NCBI GenBank assembly: GCA_020637815.1
Contig: JACKJS010000001.1
Coordinates: forward strand, 1-64,000
DNA length: 64,000 bases
Source: Hyphomicrobiaceae bacterium
GTDB taxonomy: Bacteria; Pseudomonadota; Alphaproteobacteria; Rhizobiales; Methyloligellaceae
Direction: 5' to 3'
Positions within the stretch are counted from its first letter, which is position 1; each line of letters begins with the position of its first letter. The translations under genes were made by a program, and so were the position numbers. The notes beneath the pieces were generated by a model. The model did no database searches and was not told the DNA's origin. It saw only the letters and a program-made list of their open reading frames with translations. Positions 16,008 through 23,164 of the stretch are shown here, piece after piece.

Positions 16008-17249
16008 CTAGAACTTACGCCCGAAGAAGGTGTGCGGCCGCGCCGTCGCGATCGCTGGATTGACGACCGGTGCCGCGACCGCGGTGGGCAACAGCACGCC
16101 GCCCCGTCGGGTGTAGAGCTGACGCGATTGCTGGATCCCGCCACCGATTTCGGCGGCGATCTGATCGGCGGCCCGGGTTACGACGCGGTCGCCGAAATTC
16201 CCGCGCAATACGTCCATCATCGTGTTGGGGAACATCTCGCCCTTGCGCATCGCCTCCAGCGAGCGAACGAGTTCGTGCAGATGCTTGGCGAACTCATCCT
16301 GTTGGGCGACGGATTCCGGCCAACGGTCGGTGAAGATGTCGGCCTCGCAGACCGGATTGGCGACATGCAGGAGCCGCCCGTAGAGCGAGGCTTGCTCGAT
16401 CTCGCGGATGATCCAGCTCGCGAGGCGTACGAGCATCGCGCTGAGCGACATGTTCGGCTGCGCGGCGAGCCCAGCGTAATGGGAGAGCATCACCGACGGC
16501 GGAATTCGTCCGCTGTAGCTGGTGTAGCGGATATTGCGGTAGCGCTTTAGGAGCTGGAGGGCGAGCGTCGCGGTATTCTTGACGACGAAGTCGCACTGAT
16601 CCGGAACGTCATCGACGTCGGCGTCGGCACGCGCCGCAAGGCCAGCATGATCGAGCCATCGCCGGTGGAATTCCTTCGCCATGCGCAGTTCGAGCGGCGT
16701 CCTGCTCGCGTACCATTGCGCGAAGCCATAGGCATTCATGTCTACCAGGCGATCATCAGCCGAGCAGTGCGGGCCTTTGGCGTGGGCGATGAAGCTCTCG
16801 CGATCGAGGGTGCCGTAGACACGCAGCGACGGTGTGACGTCGAGGTGCATCTTGTCAGCGTAGAACAGGGTCACGCAGCGGGTTTGCCGCAAGACGCGCT
16901 GCACGGGGTAGTCGGCGAGTGCAGCTTCGAGCTGGGTCAGGATTTCGAGAGGCGCCATGCCGTGAAAGCGGCCGCCGAGTTGCGAGACGATGTCGAGATC
17001 GTATTCGTCGTCGGTGCCGCGCGTCGAAATCGTGGCGTCGATCGCCATGGAACCCTGCGGGTAGAAGTGTTCGATCTGATCGCGGAAGGCGTCCTGTTCT
17101 TCGAGATGACGCCGCACGGCCTCGTATCGCGACTGCGCTTTGTCATGAAGAGAGGGCGGCAGCTGAATGCTGAGCGCGATCTCGGCGAGGATACGGTCGA
17201 GCGGGTCGTCGAAAGGATTGAAGCCTGTCTGTGTGAACTGGACACTCAT
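16008..17249 (-). CDS. CBASS cGAS/DncV-like nucleotidyltransferase (CD-NTase)
   Basis: 413 residues from the ATG at 17249, with GGAG a few bases upstream. The active site is complete: GS at residues 66-67 (YPQGSMAID), the DxD pair Asp84/Asp86 in DEYDLDIV, and the third acidic residue Asp137 in MHLDVTPS. It makes a cyclic oligonucleotide that activates the patatin effector. It is the first gene of the operon CD-NTase, E2, patatin. The C-terminus reads TFFGRKF, so trimming of three residues would expose a Phe-Phe-Gly end suitable for E2-linked conjugation. The frame is open upstream to 17408, but that would run through its own promoter region and was rejected. Confidence 0.9.
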   Translation of the reverse strand: MSVQFTQTGFNPFDDPLDRILAEIALSIQLPPSLHDKAQSRYEAVRRHLEEQDAFRDQIEHFYPQGSMAIDATISTRGTDDEYDLDIVSQLGGRFHGMAPLEILTQLEAALADYPVQRVLRQTRCVTLFYADKMHLDVTPSLRVYGTLDRESFIAHAKGPHCSADDRLVDMNAYGFAQWYASRTPLELRMAKEFHRRWLDHAGLAARADADVDDVPDQCDFVVKNTATLALQLLKRYRNIRYTSYSGRIPPSVMLSHYAGLAAQPNMSLSAMLVRLASWIIREIEQASLYGRLLHVANPVCEADIFTDRWPESVAQQDEFAKHLHELVRSLEAMRKGEMFPNTMMDVLRGNFGDRVVTRAADQIAAEIGGGIQQSRQLYTRRGGVLLPTAVAAPVVNPAIATARPHTFFGRKF

Positions 17250-17334
17250 ATCGATCTCCGTGGCGGGCTTGGCAGCGTTTCTGCATCTCGTCACCGCCCG
17301 CGCGATGTTCGGGATGATATGAATCGATGTTCTT

Positions 17335-17345
17335 CTACTCCGAAC
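17335..17345. promoter_or_regulatory. Operator candidate O1 (CTACTCCGAAC)
   Basis: The 11-mer CTACTCCGAAC occurs here and again, perfectly, at 17392-17402. This copy lies just downstream of the minus-strand -10 box, where a bound HTH regulator would block the CBASS promoter. The match is seen directly; the regulator assignment is inferred from the adjacent HTH gene. Confidence 0.5.
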
Positions 17346-17346
17346 A

Positions 17347-17375
17347 AAGATGGGGAGCTTGAATGCGCCTGTCAA
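17347..17375 (-). promoter_or_regulatory. Candidate sigma70 promoter of the CBASS operon
   Basis: On the minus strand, TTGACA (17375-17370) is a perfect -35 box, followed after exactly 17 nt by CATCTT (17352-17347) as -10. It points to the CD-NTase start about 100 nt away. An 11-bp operator candidate begins one base past the -10. Confidence 0.5.
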
Positions 17376-17387
17376 GGGACGTAAAGT
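17359..17387 (+). promoter_or_regulatory. Candidate sigma70 promoter of the capH-capP pair
   Basis: TTGAAT (17359-17364) and TAAAGT (17382-17387) are separated by 17 nt and point to the regulator gene at 17436. The promoter overlaps the divergent CBASS promoter almost entirely, so one operator-bound repressor could block both. An operator candidate starts 4 nt after the -10. Confidence 0.5.
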
Positions 17388-17391
17388 GCGC

Positions 17392-17402
17392 CTACTCCGA
17401 AC
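17392..17402. promoter_or_regulatory. Operator candidate O2 (CTACTCCGAAC)
   Basis: This is the second perfect copy of the 11-mer, in the same orientation, 57 bp from the first. It lies just downstream of the plus-strand -10 box and so would control the regulator's own promoter. Confidence 0.5.
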
Positions 17403-17435
17403 GTCCACTGAGGCGGGTCGCTAGGAAGGGTCGTT

Positions 17436-17756
17436 ATGAAATTCGGACATCGGATCAAAGACTTAAGAACAAAGAAGGGCCTGACCCTCGATCAGCTCGC
17501 ACTGGAGACGGGCTCGTCCAAGAGCTACATCTGGGAACTTGAGAACAAAAATCCCCCGCGACCTTCAGCTGAAAAACTGTCGGCGATAGCCGGCGCGCTG
17601 GGCGTGACCGTCGATTATTTGATCGGAAGTGACACACAAACGCTCAGCGAGGCTGAGGATACGGCTTTCTTCCGGCAGTATAGCGGCCTACCGGAAGAGA
17701 CGCGCCGACAGATCCGCGAGATGGCTCGCATCCTAGACACGAAGACGCGCAAATGA
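17436..17756 (+). CDS. capH: XRE-family HTH repressor of CBASS (CapH-like)
   Basis: 106 residues, with AGGAAGGG 5 nt before the ATG. Residues 1-65 are a canonical Cro/CI-type helix-turn-helix (LTLDQLALETGSSKSYIWEL), followed by an acidic C-terminal tail (LPEETRRQIREMARIL) typical of short regulators paired with ImmA/IrrE peptidases. It is divergent from the CBASS operon and overlaps the peptidase gene by 4 nt (ATGA). In CapH/CapP systems the HTH protein represses CBASS until the peptidase cleaves it after DNA damage. The same logic is inferred here from gene order and the two operator candidates. Confidence 0.8.
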   Translation: MKFGHRIKDLRTKKGLTLDQLALETGSSKSYIWELENKNPPRPSAEKLSAIAGALGVTVDYLIGSDTQTLSEAEDTAFFRQYSGLPEETRRQIREMARILDTKTRK

Positions 17757-18676
17757 ACGAGCCGAGCCGCCCTCGGCCGCTCAAGGAGGCGGCGCGCATT
17801 ACGCAGATGCTGGATCTGGTTCTTGGAGCGGATCGATTTGATCGCGCTCCGGTCGACATGATCAACCTCGCGCTGGAGTATTCTCGTCAAGTCGCCCCCG
17901 AAAGCCCCATCCACGAGGTCGTCGAACGCAACATTCCAGGCTGCGTCGGAGCGTTGGTCTACGGCGAGGTACGCCCGCGCCAATGGGCAATCATGTATCA
18001 CGCCGGGCAGTCGGAGGGACGCCGGTCGTTCACGGTTGGGCACGAGTTCGGCCACTACATCCTGCATCGCCAACAGATCGAAGAGGGGGCGAGCTTCGAC
18101 GGCGGTATCTATTGCGACGAGAACGCCGTGATTCGTAGGAGCGGATTGGGCATCGAACAGGAAGCCGACGAATTTGCAGCTGCCCTCCTGATGCCGTTCC
18201 ATGACTTCCGCCGTCAGTTGCCAGCTAAAGCGCGGGTCGATTTCGACACCCTCAGTCGGCTTGCGAAGCGCTATGGCGTGTCGTTGACCGCAGCGATCTT
18301 GCGGTGGCTCGAATACACCGAGGCACGAGCGATCATGGTGGTGTCGAATGAAGGGTTCGCCCATTGGGCAAAGACGAGTGCAGCGGCGCTGAAATCGGGG
18401 CGCTATATCCGAACAAGGGACACGATCTTTGAGCTGCCAGCACAGGCCTTTGCCGCAAGGCAGGACTATTCCGACGCTGCGCTAACCGGCACCACACAAC
18501 AAGCTGGCGTTTGGTTTCCCGAACCGGTGCATGAGATGTGCTTTCGCTCTGATCGATATGATCAGGAAATCACGGTGCTTCAGTTCGAGGCGGAGGGCCC
18601 GCGCTTCCAGGCGGAAGAGGAGGAGACAGATGTCTTCGACCATTTCGTGCGGAACGGCCAGATGCCGGTTCGCTAG
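17753..18676 (+). CDS. capP: ImmA/IrrE-like zinc metallopeptidase (CapP-like)
   Basis: 307 residues. The zinc motif is HEFGH at residues 97-101 within FTVGHEFGHYILH, and the probable third ligand is Glu137 in QEADEFAAALLMP, so the catalytic centre is intact. The C-terminal 150 residues probably form a sensor domain; in CapP this part responds to single-stranded DNA. Translation is coupled to the HTH gene by an ATGA overlap. The most likely role is to cleave the CapH-like repressor and release the divergent CBASS operon. An independent toxin-antitoxin or phage-type ImmA/ImmR module is a less likely alternative because of the shared promoter region. Confidence 0.82.
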   Translation: MNEPSRPRPLKEAARITQMLDLVLGADRFDRAPVDMINLALEYSRQVAPESPIHEVVERNIPGCVGALVYGEVRPRQWAIMYHAGQSEGRRSFTVGHEFGHYILHRQQIEEGASFDGGIYCDENAVIRRSGLGIEQEADEFAAALLMPFHDFRRQLPAKARVDFDTLSRLAKRYGVSLTAAILRWLEYTEARAIMVVSNEGFAHWAKTSAAALKSGRYIRTRDTIFELPAQAFAARQDYSDAALTGTTQQAGVWFPEPVHEMCFRSDRYDQEITVLQFEAEGPRFQAEEEETDVFDHFVRNGQMPVR

Positions 18677-18985
18677 CAGGCCGCTGTGGCCTGAGCACGG
18701 CTCGTTGGCTGCGACGAGATTCTGACATACTGCGCAAGCGCTCGTGACAGCTTGCCGCTCCGATGATAGGATTTCTTCGCAGAGTCGGCGGAATGCATGG
18801 ATGCGCCAAGATCATCTCCAGCATCCGTCGCTTGACGATAGTCCCCGAAAGTTCGGTTTTCGGGCTCATCCGGAAAACGCCAATGATTTCAAAGTCCCGC
18901 CATTTTGACGGCAGGACTGACGGTATTTTGTTTGCGAAAATTTTTTTATCACCATGATTTCAGTGCCTTACGAGGCTCGTTAATA
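18677..18985. other. Non-coding stretch at the right edge of the island
   Basis: I see no convincing gene here; the only short frame (18763-18957) lacks a ribosome binding site and protein-like sequence. A hairpin CCCGAAA (18844-18850) / TTTCGGG (18858-18864) is present. The stretch becomes clearly AT-rich from 18890 on, including an A/T run at 18937-18949, unlike its surroundings. This fits the end of an integrated element. Confidence 0.5.
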
Positions 18986-19000
18986 ATCGAGTGGGAGTGA
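18986..19000 (+). repeat. guaA 3'-end core, likely island attachment site (att-like)
   Basis: ATCGAGTGGGAGTGA reads IEWE-stop, the last residues of GMP synthase GuaA, but the sequence just upstream is not guaA. The first 13 bases recur at 20498-20510, where they do follow a guaA-like reading frame. A short guaA-end repeat without the rest of the gene is what a downstream attachment site of a guaA-targeting island looks like. Confidence 0.5.
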
Positions 19001-19013
19001 CCGCCTTCGGCGG
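19001..19013. terminator. Short GC hairpin between guaA end and yaiI end
   Basis: CCGCC (19001-19005), loop TTC, GGCGG (19009-19013). It follows the guaA-type stop directly and precedes the stop of the opposing yaiI gene. There is no T tract, so it is at best a weak shared terminator. Confidence 0.35.
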
Positions 19014-19018
19014 CAGTA

Positions 19019-19504
19019 CTACGCCCCTGACTGATCCGTAGGGTGGCCGTTGCGCTTCAGGCGCACGATCGCGCCATCGAGCGCCTGCAGGAAGGCGGAG
19101 CGGTCGGCCTTCGAGAACGGGCGCGGGCCGCTCGTCACGGCGCCCGCCGAGCGCAAATCGGTCATCAGGTCGCGGACGGCCAGCGCCATGCCGATGGTCG
19201 CGTCGGTGAAGGCTTTGCCGTTCGGCGCGATGGCCTCGGCCTTTGCCGTAACGGCGCGATGGGCGAGCGGCACGTCGTTCGTCACCACGATCACGCCGGG
19301 GCGGGCCCGCTCGGCGATCCAATCGTCGGCGACGTCGAGGCCCTGATCGACGACCACGCGCTCGATGTTCGCGTCCTTCGGCAGCATCATATAGGCGTTG
19401 GAAACGACGATGGTCTTGACCGCGTATCTTGCGGCAACCCGAAAAACCTCGTCTTTTACGGGACAGGCATCGGCATCGACGAGGATCAGGATGGGCTCGA
19501 GCAT
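19019..19504 (-). CDS. yaiI: YaiI/YqxD family protein (DUF188, UPF0178)
   Basis: 161 residues. The N-terminal ILVDADACPVKDEVFRVA and the later VVTNDVPLAHRA are hallmark blocks of the DUF188 family, a PIN-like fold protein of unknown biochemical role that is widespread in bacteria. The length is normal for the family. The gene lies between guaA-like remnants and converges on the att-like core at 18986-19000. It probably belongs to the original chromosome next to guaA rather than to the island cargo. The start ATG at 19504 lies inside a 70-bp sequence that is duplicated at 20388-20458. Confidence 0.88.
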   Translation of the reverse strand: MLEPILILVDADACPVKDEVFRVAARYAVKTIVVSNAYMMLPKDANIERVVVDQGLDVADDWIAERARPGVIVVTNDVPLAHRAVTAKAEAIAPNGKAFTDATIGMALAVRDLMTDLRSAGAVTSGPRPFSKADRSAFLQALDGAIVRLKRNGHPTDQSGA

Positions 19505-19590
19505 GGCCGGATGTTTAGCAGCCGGGCACCCGCAACGGCAACGAGGTGCGGGGCATCAACGCGAAGGCCCCGGGCGCCGTCGCGCGGGGG
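19491..19590 (+). pseudogene. Degenerate guaA 3'-end fragment (copy B)
   Basis: Bases 19531-19560 translate as RNGNEVRGIN, close to the GuaA segment NEVRGIN, and the continuation AKAPGA may be a shortened version of SKPPGT. No intact end codon block is left. The first 70 bp are about 85% identical by eye to 20388-20458. This is a remnant, not a functional gene. Confidence 0.4.
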
Positions 19591-19592
19591 CG

Positions 19593-20324
19593 ATGGGCGG
19601 ATTGCCGGCAAGTTGGGTCATTTTGCTCGCCGCATTTCTGGCGACGCCCGCTCTCGGGCAAGACTTCGTCGTTCCGCCGGCGGACTATCCGACGCTGCCG
19701 GCCGAGGCGGCGGGGGCCGAGGGCTTCGTGCCGAAGGGCTGGCGCTTGGAAGCACAGGCCTCGGGCGACCTGAACAAGGATGGCATCGCCGATCTCGCGA
19801 TTGTTCTGCAAGACACCGATCCAGCGAAACTGGTTGAGCATGACGGGCTGGGCGCGAGCCCGTTAGACAGCAACCCCCGCCTCCTCGCGGTCGCCTTCGG
19901 AGAACGAGGAGGCGACTACAAGCTCGCCACGACGAACCACACGCTGATTCCGCGCCGGGTCGACCCGGTGATCGCGGATCCGCTTGACGAGGCTGGCGGC
20001 ATCGGCATCGCGCGGGGCGGCTTGCAGATCAAGCTCTACCTCTTCTCCAGCGCCGGTAGTTGGGACACCCGCGACGCGAGCTTCACCTTCCGCTGGCAGA
20101 AGGGCGCCTTCCGCCTAATCGGCTTCGATGCGACGAATGTCCAGCGCAATACCGGCGTCGTCGAGACCAATAGCGTCAACTATCTGACAGGTAAGGTCGA
20201 AACCGCCACCGGCACCATCGACAGCGACGAAAACCACGTCGAGCGGTCGAAGATCAAACCCGCCCCGCTGCTGACGCTGGATGAGGTCGGGGATGGGTTG
20301 GCGTTCGATCCGGGGTTGGAGTAG
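19593..20324 (+). CDS. Secreted protein of unknown function
   Basis: 243 residues from the ATG at 19593; the open frame extends upstream to 19398, but that part is antisense to yaiI. The N-terminus is a signal peptide (VILLAAFLATPALGQ). Residues about 50-65 contain SGDLNKDGIADLAIVL, a calcium-binding, VCBS/EF-hand-like loop also seen in many secreted proteins. The rest looks beta-rich, with KLYLFSSAGSW and FTFRWQKGAFRLIG, resembling a family of uncharacterised periplasmic proteins. It lies between guaA-like remnants and is followed by remnant copy C. No function can be assigned. Confidence 0.75.
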   Translation: MGGLPASWVILLAAFLATPALGQDFVVPPADYPTLPAEAAGAEGFVPKGWRLEAQASGDLNKDGIADLAIVLQDTDPAKLVEHDGLGASPLDSNPRLLAVAFGERGGDYKLATTNHTLIPRRVDPVIADPLDEAGGIGIARGGLQIKLYLFSSAGSWDTRDASFTFRWQKGAFRLIGFDATNVQRNTGVVETNSVNYLTGKVETATGTIDSDENHVERSKIKPAPLLTLDEVGDGLAFDPGLE

Positions 20325-20387
20325 GGCCTTGCGGCTGAGAGTAGCGGGCTGGATCACGTCTCCGAAGCCGCCGTGCAGCCGGCGCCG

Positions 20388-20512
20388 ATGGATTCGAGCA
20401 TGGCAGGATATTTAGCAGCCGGGCCCCCCGCAACAGCAACGAGTTGCACGGCACCAACCGCGTCGTCTACGACATCAACTCGAAGCGGCCCGGCACGATC
20501 GAGTGGGAGTAG
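20388..20512 (+). pseudogene. guaA 3'-end fragment ending in IEWE-stop (copy C)
   Basis: In the frame ending at TAG 20510-20512 the sequence reads RNSNELHGTN and then RVVYDINSKRPGTIEWE, which closely matches the C-terminus of GMP synthase (typically NRVVYDI-SKPP-TIEWE). No guaA body lies upstream, so this is a 3' fragment. The first 71 bp repeat copy B. Because islands integrate at the guaA 3' end, this looks like a second attachment-site relic. Confidence 0.55.
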
Positions 20513-20542
20513 GGGGCGCTAAGTTACCCGAGGGGTGCGACT

Positions 20543-21442
20543 ATGGCGGATAGTTTTGTCGACAACCTGAATGAAGTAAGCCCAGCCCCGGTCGATGACG
20601 AGGTCATTGCTACGTTTACGTCAGAGGATGACTTCAATGAGCTGACCGTCGAACTTCTGAAAGAGGTGGGCTCGTTTGTTTGCATCGCCGCATCTGCCCT
20701 ACCGGCGGACACAAAGCGATGGTCGCGCAATCAGGCGATCTATGGGGGCCATTTGGTTCGGCTCTTCAAGCTGATTTCGACCTTACTCGATCAGACGTGT
20801 CAGCTGAGGCGTGAAACGACCTTCATTGTGTCGAGGCTAGCTTACGAAACCGCTGTGAACTTGGCCTATCTCATAGAAAACGGCTCGAACGAGCTCTTTG
20901 ATGACTACATCAGATACTCTCTGCGGCAGGAGAAGAAGCTTTATGAGCTTATTGAGACGAACATTGCGGAGCGTGGAGGAATTCGGCTGCCGATCGAAGA
21001 CAGAATGCTCGCATCGATTTCGGCGGCCGCCACAAAGTCAGGTTTTTCAATCACGGAATTGTCTCCAACCGAGCCCAAGAGCTGGAGCGGAAAGAATCTT
21101 CGGGAGCGGGCCAAGTCTGTTGGCTTGGAGCCCATTTACCTCGCTGCTTTTGGCGGTGGTTCGCAGCACGTCCATGGAAACTGGATGGACCTACTCGAGT
21201 ACCATCTAGACGAGGAGGGAGACGGTTTCGTCCCAAGCCTCGAATGGCATAGGCCGAGACCTCAAATTGGGCTGGCTATTGCGCTAGTGACTACGGATGT
21301 GGTCTCGCGCTTTTTTCGCTTCGTGGAAGCGTTTGAGGAAGTGGACGGTCTGGAGGAGCGCCTTGGAGATTTATGGAATAGAGTACGCCGCGCGAACGTT
21401 GGCCACGAAAGATTCTTGAGCAGCCGGACCGGAGTTTCGTGA
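20543..21442 (+). CDS. DUF5677-like protein of unknown function
   Basis: 299 residues with GAGGGG 10 nt before the ATG. The central helical block (QLRRETTFIVSRLAYETAVNLAYLI, followed by DDYIRYSLRQEKKLYELI) resembles DUF5677 proteins, which occur mainly in accessory DNA and near defence genes. The C-terminus has GGGSQHVHGNWMDLLEYHL, a conserved-looking His-rich stretch. Base composition is visibly lower in GC than the cysK side. It starts 30 nt after guaA remnant C and is followed 35 nt later by a HEPN-like gene, so the two may form an operon. The role is unknown. Confidence 0.7.
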   Translation: MADSFVDNLNEVSPAPVDDEVIATFTSEDDFNELTVELLKEVGSFVCIAASALPADTKRWSRNQAIYGGHLVRLFKLISTLLDQTCQLRRETTFIVSRLAYETAVNLAYLIENGSNELFDDYIRYSLRQEKKLYELIETNIAERGGIRLPIEDRMLASISAAATKSGFSITELSPTEPKSWSGKNLRERAKSVGLEPIYLAAFGGGSQHVHGNWMDLLEYHLDEEGDGFVPSLEWHRPRPQIGLAIALVTTDVVSRFFRFVEAFEEVDGLEERLGDLWNRVRRANVGHERFLSSRTGVS

Positions 21443-21477
21443 CGCAAAGCGCCTCCGAGACCGACAAAGATTAGACA

Positions 21478-22017
21478 ATGGCCCGTGTTCCGAACGAAGA
21501 AATACTCGACGATGTTGAACTCATTCGCTTAATTGGCGAAATCAACCTCTCATGGGATGAGATCGAAATGTACCTCTGGTACATTTTCGATGACCTGCTC
21601 GGCCGCCTAGACTGGCGGCTCAGTTATGTGATCTTCTTCTCGAATCAAGGCCACCGTGCAAGGAGAGACATGCTTCAGGCACTCGCGGCCGTAGCTCTCG
21701 AAAAGAAGCCCAAGCGTTTCGAACAACTCAAAAAGCTGTTGAGCCGAATATCTGAGGCGTCACACAAGCGCAATAATATCACTCACGGTCTCTGGAATCG
21801 GGACGAGGGAAGAAAAGGTGCACCGATCACTCGGACCCCGCTCAAGCGGGACTGGGAGAAAAGTTCTGCCCTCGCATACACGAAGCGCGATCTCGCTCGG
21901 ATTCGCGACGAATTTGTTGCGCTCGAAGGTGACGTTTACGCTTTTGCTGAGCCGAGCTGGACCCGAACCTTAGAGAAGCGAGAAAAACGCACGACCAAGC
22001 GCGCATCGCCCAAATAG
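21478..22017 (+). CDS. HEPN-like all-alpha protein, possible ribonuclease
   Basis: 179 residues, predicted all helical. The segment ISEASHKRNNITHGLW contains Arg98-Asn-Asn-Ile-Thr-His103, which fits the R-x(4-6)-H active-site motif of HEPN ribonucleases (Arg and a following polar residue, then His). HEPN proteins are frequent toxins and antiviral effectors. The basic C-terminus (KREKRTTKRASPK) could bind RNA. It follows the DUF5677-like gene on the same strand with a 35-nt gap. I did not recognise a named family, and the HEPN call rests on one motif plus the helical character. Confidence 0.6.
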   Translation: MARVPNEEILDDVELIRLIGEINLSWDEIEMYLWYIFDDLLGRLDWRLSYVIFFSNQGHRARRDMLQALAAVALEKKPKRFEQLKKLLSRISEASHKRNNITHGLWNRDEGRKGAPITRTPLKRDWEKSSALAYTKRDLARIRDEFVALEGDVYAFAEPSWTRTLEKREKRTTKRASPK

Positions 22018-22028
22018 GCCAGCATCCA

Positions 22029-22045
22029 ACAGTGATCTGCACTGT
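22029..22045. terminator. Small inverted repeat between convergent genes
   Basis: ACAGTG (22029-22034) and CACTGT (22040-22045) with a 5-nt loop lie between the HEPN-like gene and the end of cysK. There is no T tract; this is only a weak terminator candidate. Confidence 0.25.
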
Positions 22046-22093
22046 ATCAAGGTATCAAGCGCGTGGTCCCCGGCATCACCTCCCCCACCACTG

Positions 22094-23164
22094 TTAACCC
22101 ATCTGATACCCCGGTGTGGACTTCATGAGGGCGCGTTCGTCCTCGGTCATCACCTCTTCGATGTTTTCGAACAGCGGCGTGGAGAGATAGCGTTCGCCTG
22201 TGTCGGGCAGCATGGCGAGGATGACGGCGCCGGGTTCGGCCTGCTCGGCGATCTGGCGGGCGACGGCGAAGGTGGCGCCGCCCGAGATGCCCGTCAGGAT
22301 GCCTTCTTGCGCTGCGAGTTTGCGCGACCACTCGATGGCGGTCGGGCCAGGGACGGGGACGAGCGCGTCGTAATAGCTCCGGTCGATGACCTCTTGCAGA
22401 ACCAGCGGAATGAAATCGGGCGTCCAGCCTTGAATCGGGTGCGGCTCGAACGCGGAATGGCCGGCGCTCGGCGCGCCGTCGGCCCCGCGCTCCTGGGCGA
22501 TGCCGCTGCCGACGAGCTGCGCGTTGGCAGGCTCGCTGAGGACGATCTTCGTCTCGGGCCGCTCTTTCCGCAGCACGCGGCCGACGCCGGCAATCGTGCC
22601 GCCCGTGCCGTAGCCGCTGACGAAATAGTCGAGGCGCTGTCCTTGGAAATCGGCGAGGATTTCTTGGCCGGTCGTGTTTTCGTGGACGAGCGCGTTGTCC
22701 GCCGTCTCGAACTGGTGGGCGAGGAACCAGCCATGTTCCTTCGCGAGCTCCACGGCCTTCTGATACATGCCGAAGCCCTTGAGCTCCTTCGGGGTCAGGA
22801 CCACCTTGGCGCCGAGGAAGCGCATGAGCTTGCGCCGTTCGACCGAAAAGCTCTCGGCCATGGTGACCACCAGCGGATAGCCCTTGGCGGCGCAGACCAT
22901 GGCGAGGCCGATGCCCGTATTGCCGCTCGTGGCCTCGACCACGGTCTGGCCCGGCTTGAGATCGCCGCGCTTCTCGGCCTCTTCGATGATGCTGATGGCC
23001 AGGCGGTCCTTCACGGACGCGGCCGGATTGAAGAACTCCGCTTTCACGTAGAGGCGCACATTGTCCGGCGCCAAGCGGTTCACGCGGATGCAGGGCGTGT
23101 TGCCGATGGTGTCCACGATGCTCTCGTAGAGTTTGCCTTGTCCGGTCGTGGTTCGTGAGGTCAT
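22094..23164 (-). CDS. cysK: Cysteine synthase (O-acetylserine sulfhydrylase)
   Basis: 356 residues. It condenses O-acetylserine with sulfide to give cysteine, using pyridoxal phosphate. The PLP lysine is Lys52 in NPAASVKDRLA, the phosphate loop is TSGNTG at residues 79-84 with GYGTGGT and GISGG further on. It is longer than the roughly 320 residues of classical CysK. The extra length comes from an inserted loop before QGWTPDFIP and a C-terminal extension after DTGERYLSTPLF, a pattern I associate with the alphaproteobacterial CysK branch. It is a single gene, and the first clearly housekeeping gene right of the accessory region. Confidence 0.93.
   Translation of the reverse strand: MTSRTTTGQGKLYESIVDTIGNTPCIRVNRLAPDNVRLYVKAEFFNPAASVKDRLAISIIEEAEKRGDLKPGQTVVEATSGNTGIGLAMVCAAKGYPLVVTMAESFSVERRKLMRFLGAKVVLTPKELKGFGMYQKAVELAKEHGWFLAHQFETADNALVHENTTGQEILADFQGQRLDYFVSGYGTGGTIAGVGRVLRKERPETKIVLSEPANAQLVGSGIAQERGADGAPSAGHSAFEPHPIQGWTPDFIPLVLQEVIDRSYYDALVPVPGPTAIEWSRKLAAQEGILTGISGGATFAVARQIAEQAEPGAVILAMLPDTGERYLSTPLFENIEEVMTEDERALMKSTPGYQMG

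Noticed and set aside
18763..18957. 64-residue open frame in the gap right of the peptidase gene
   Set aside because: No ribosome binding site and no protein-like pattern; the region looks non-coding.
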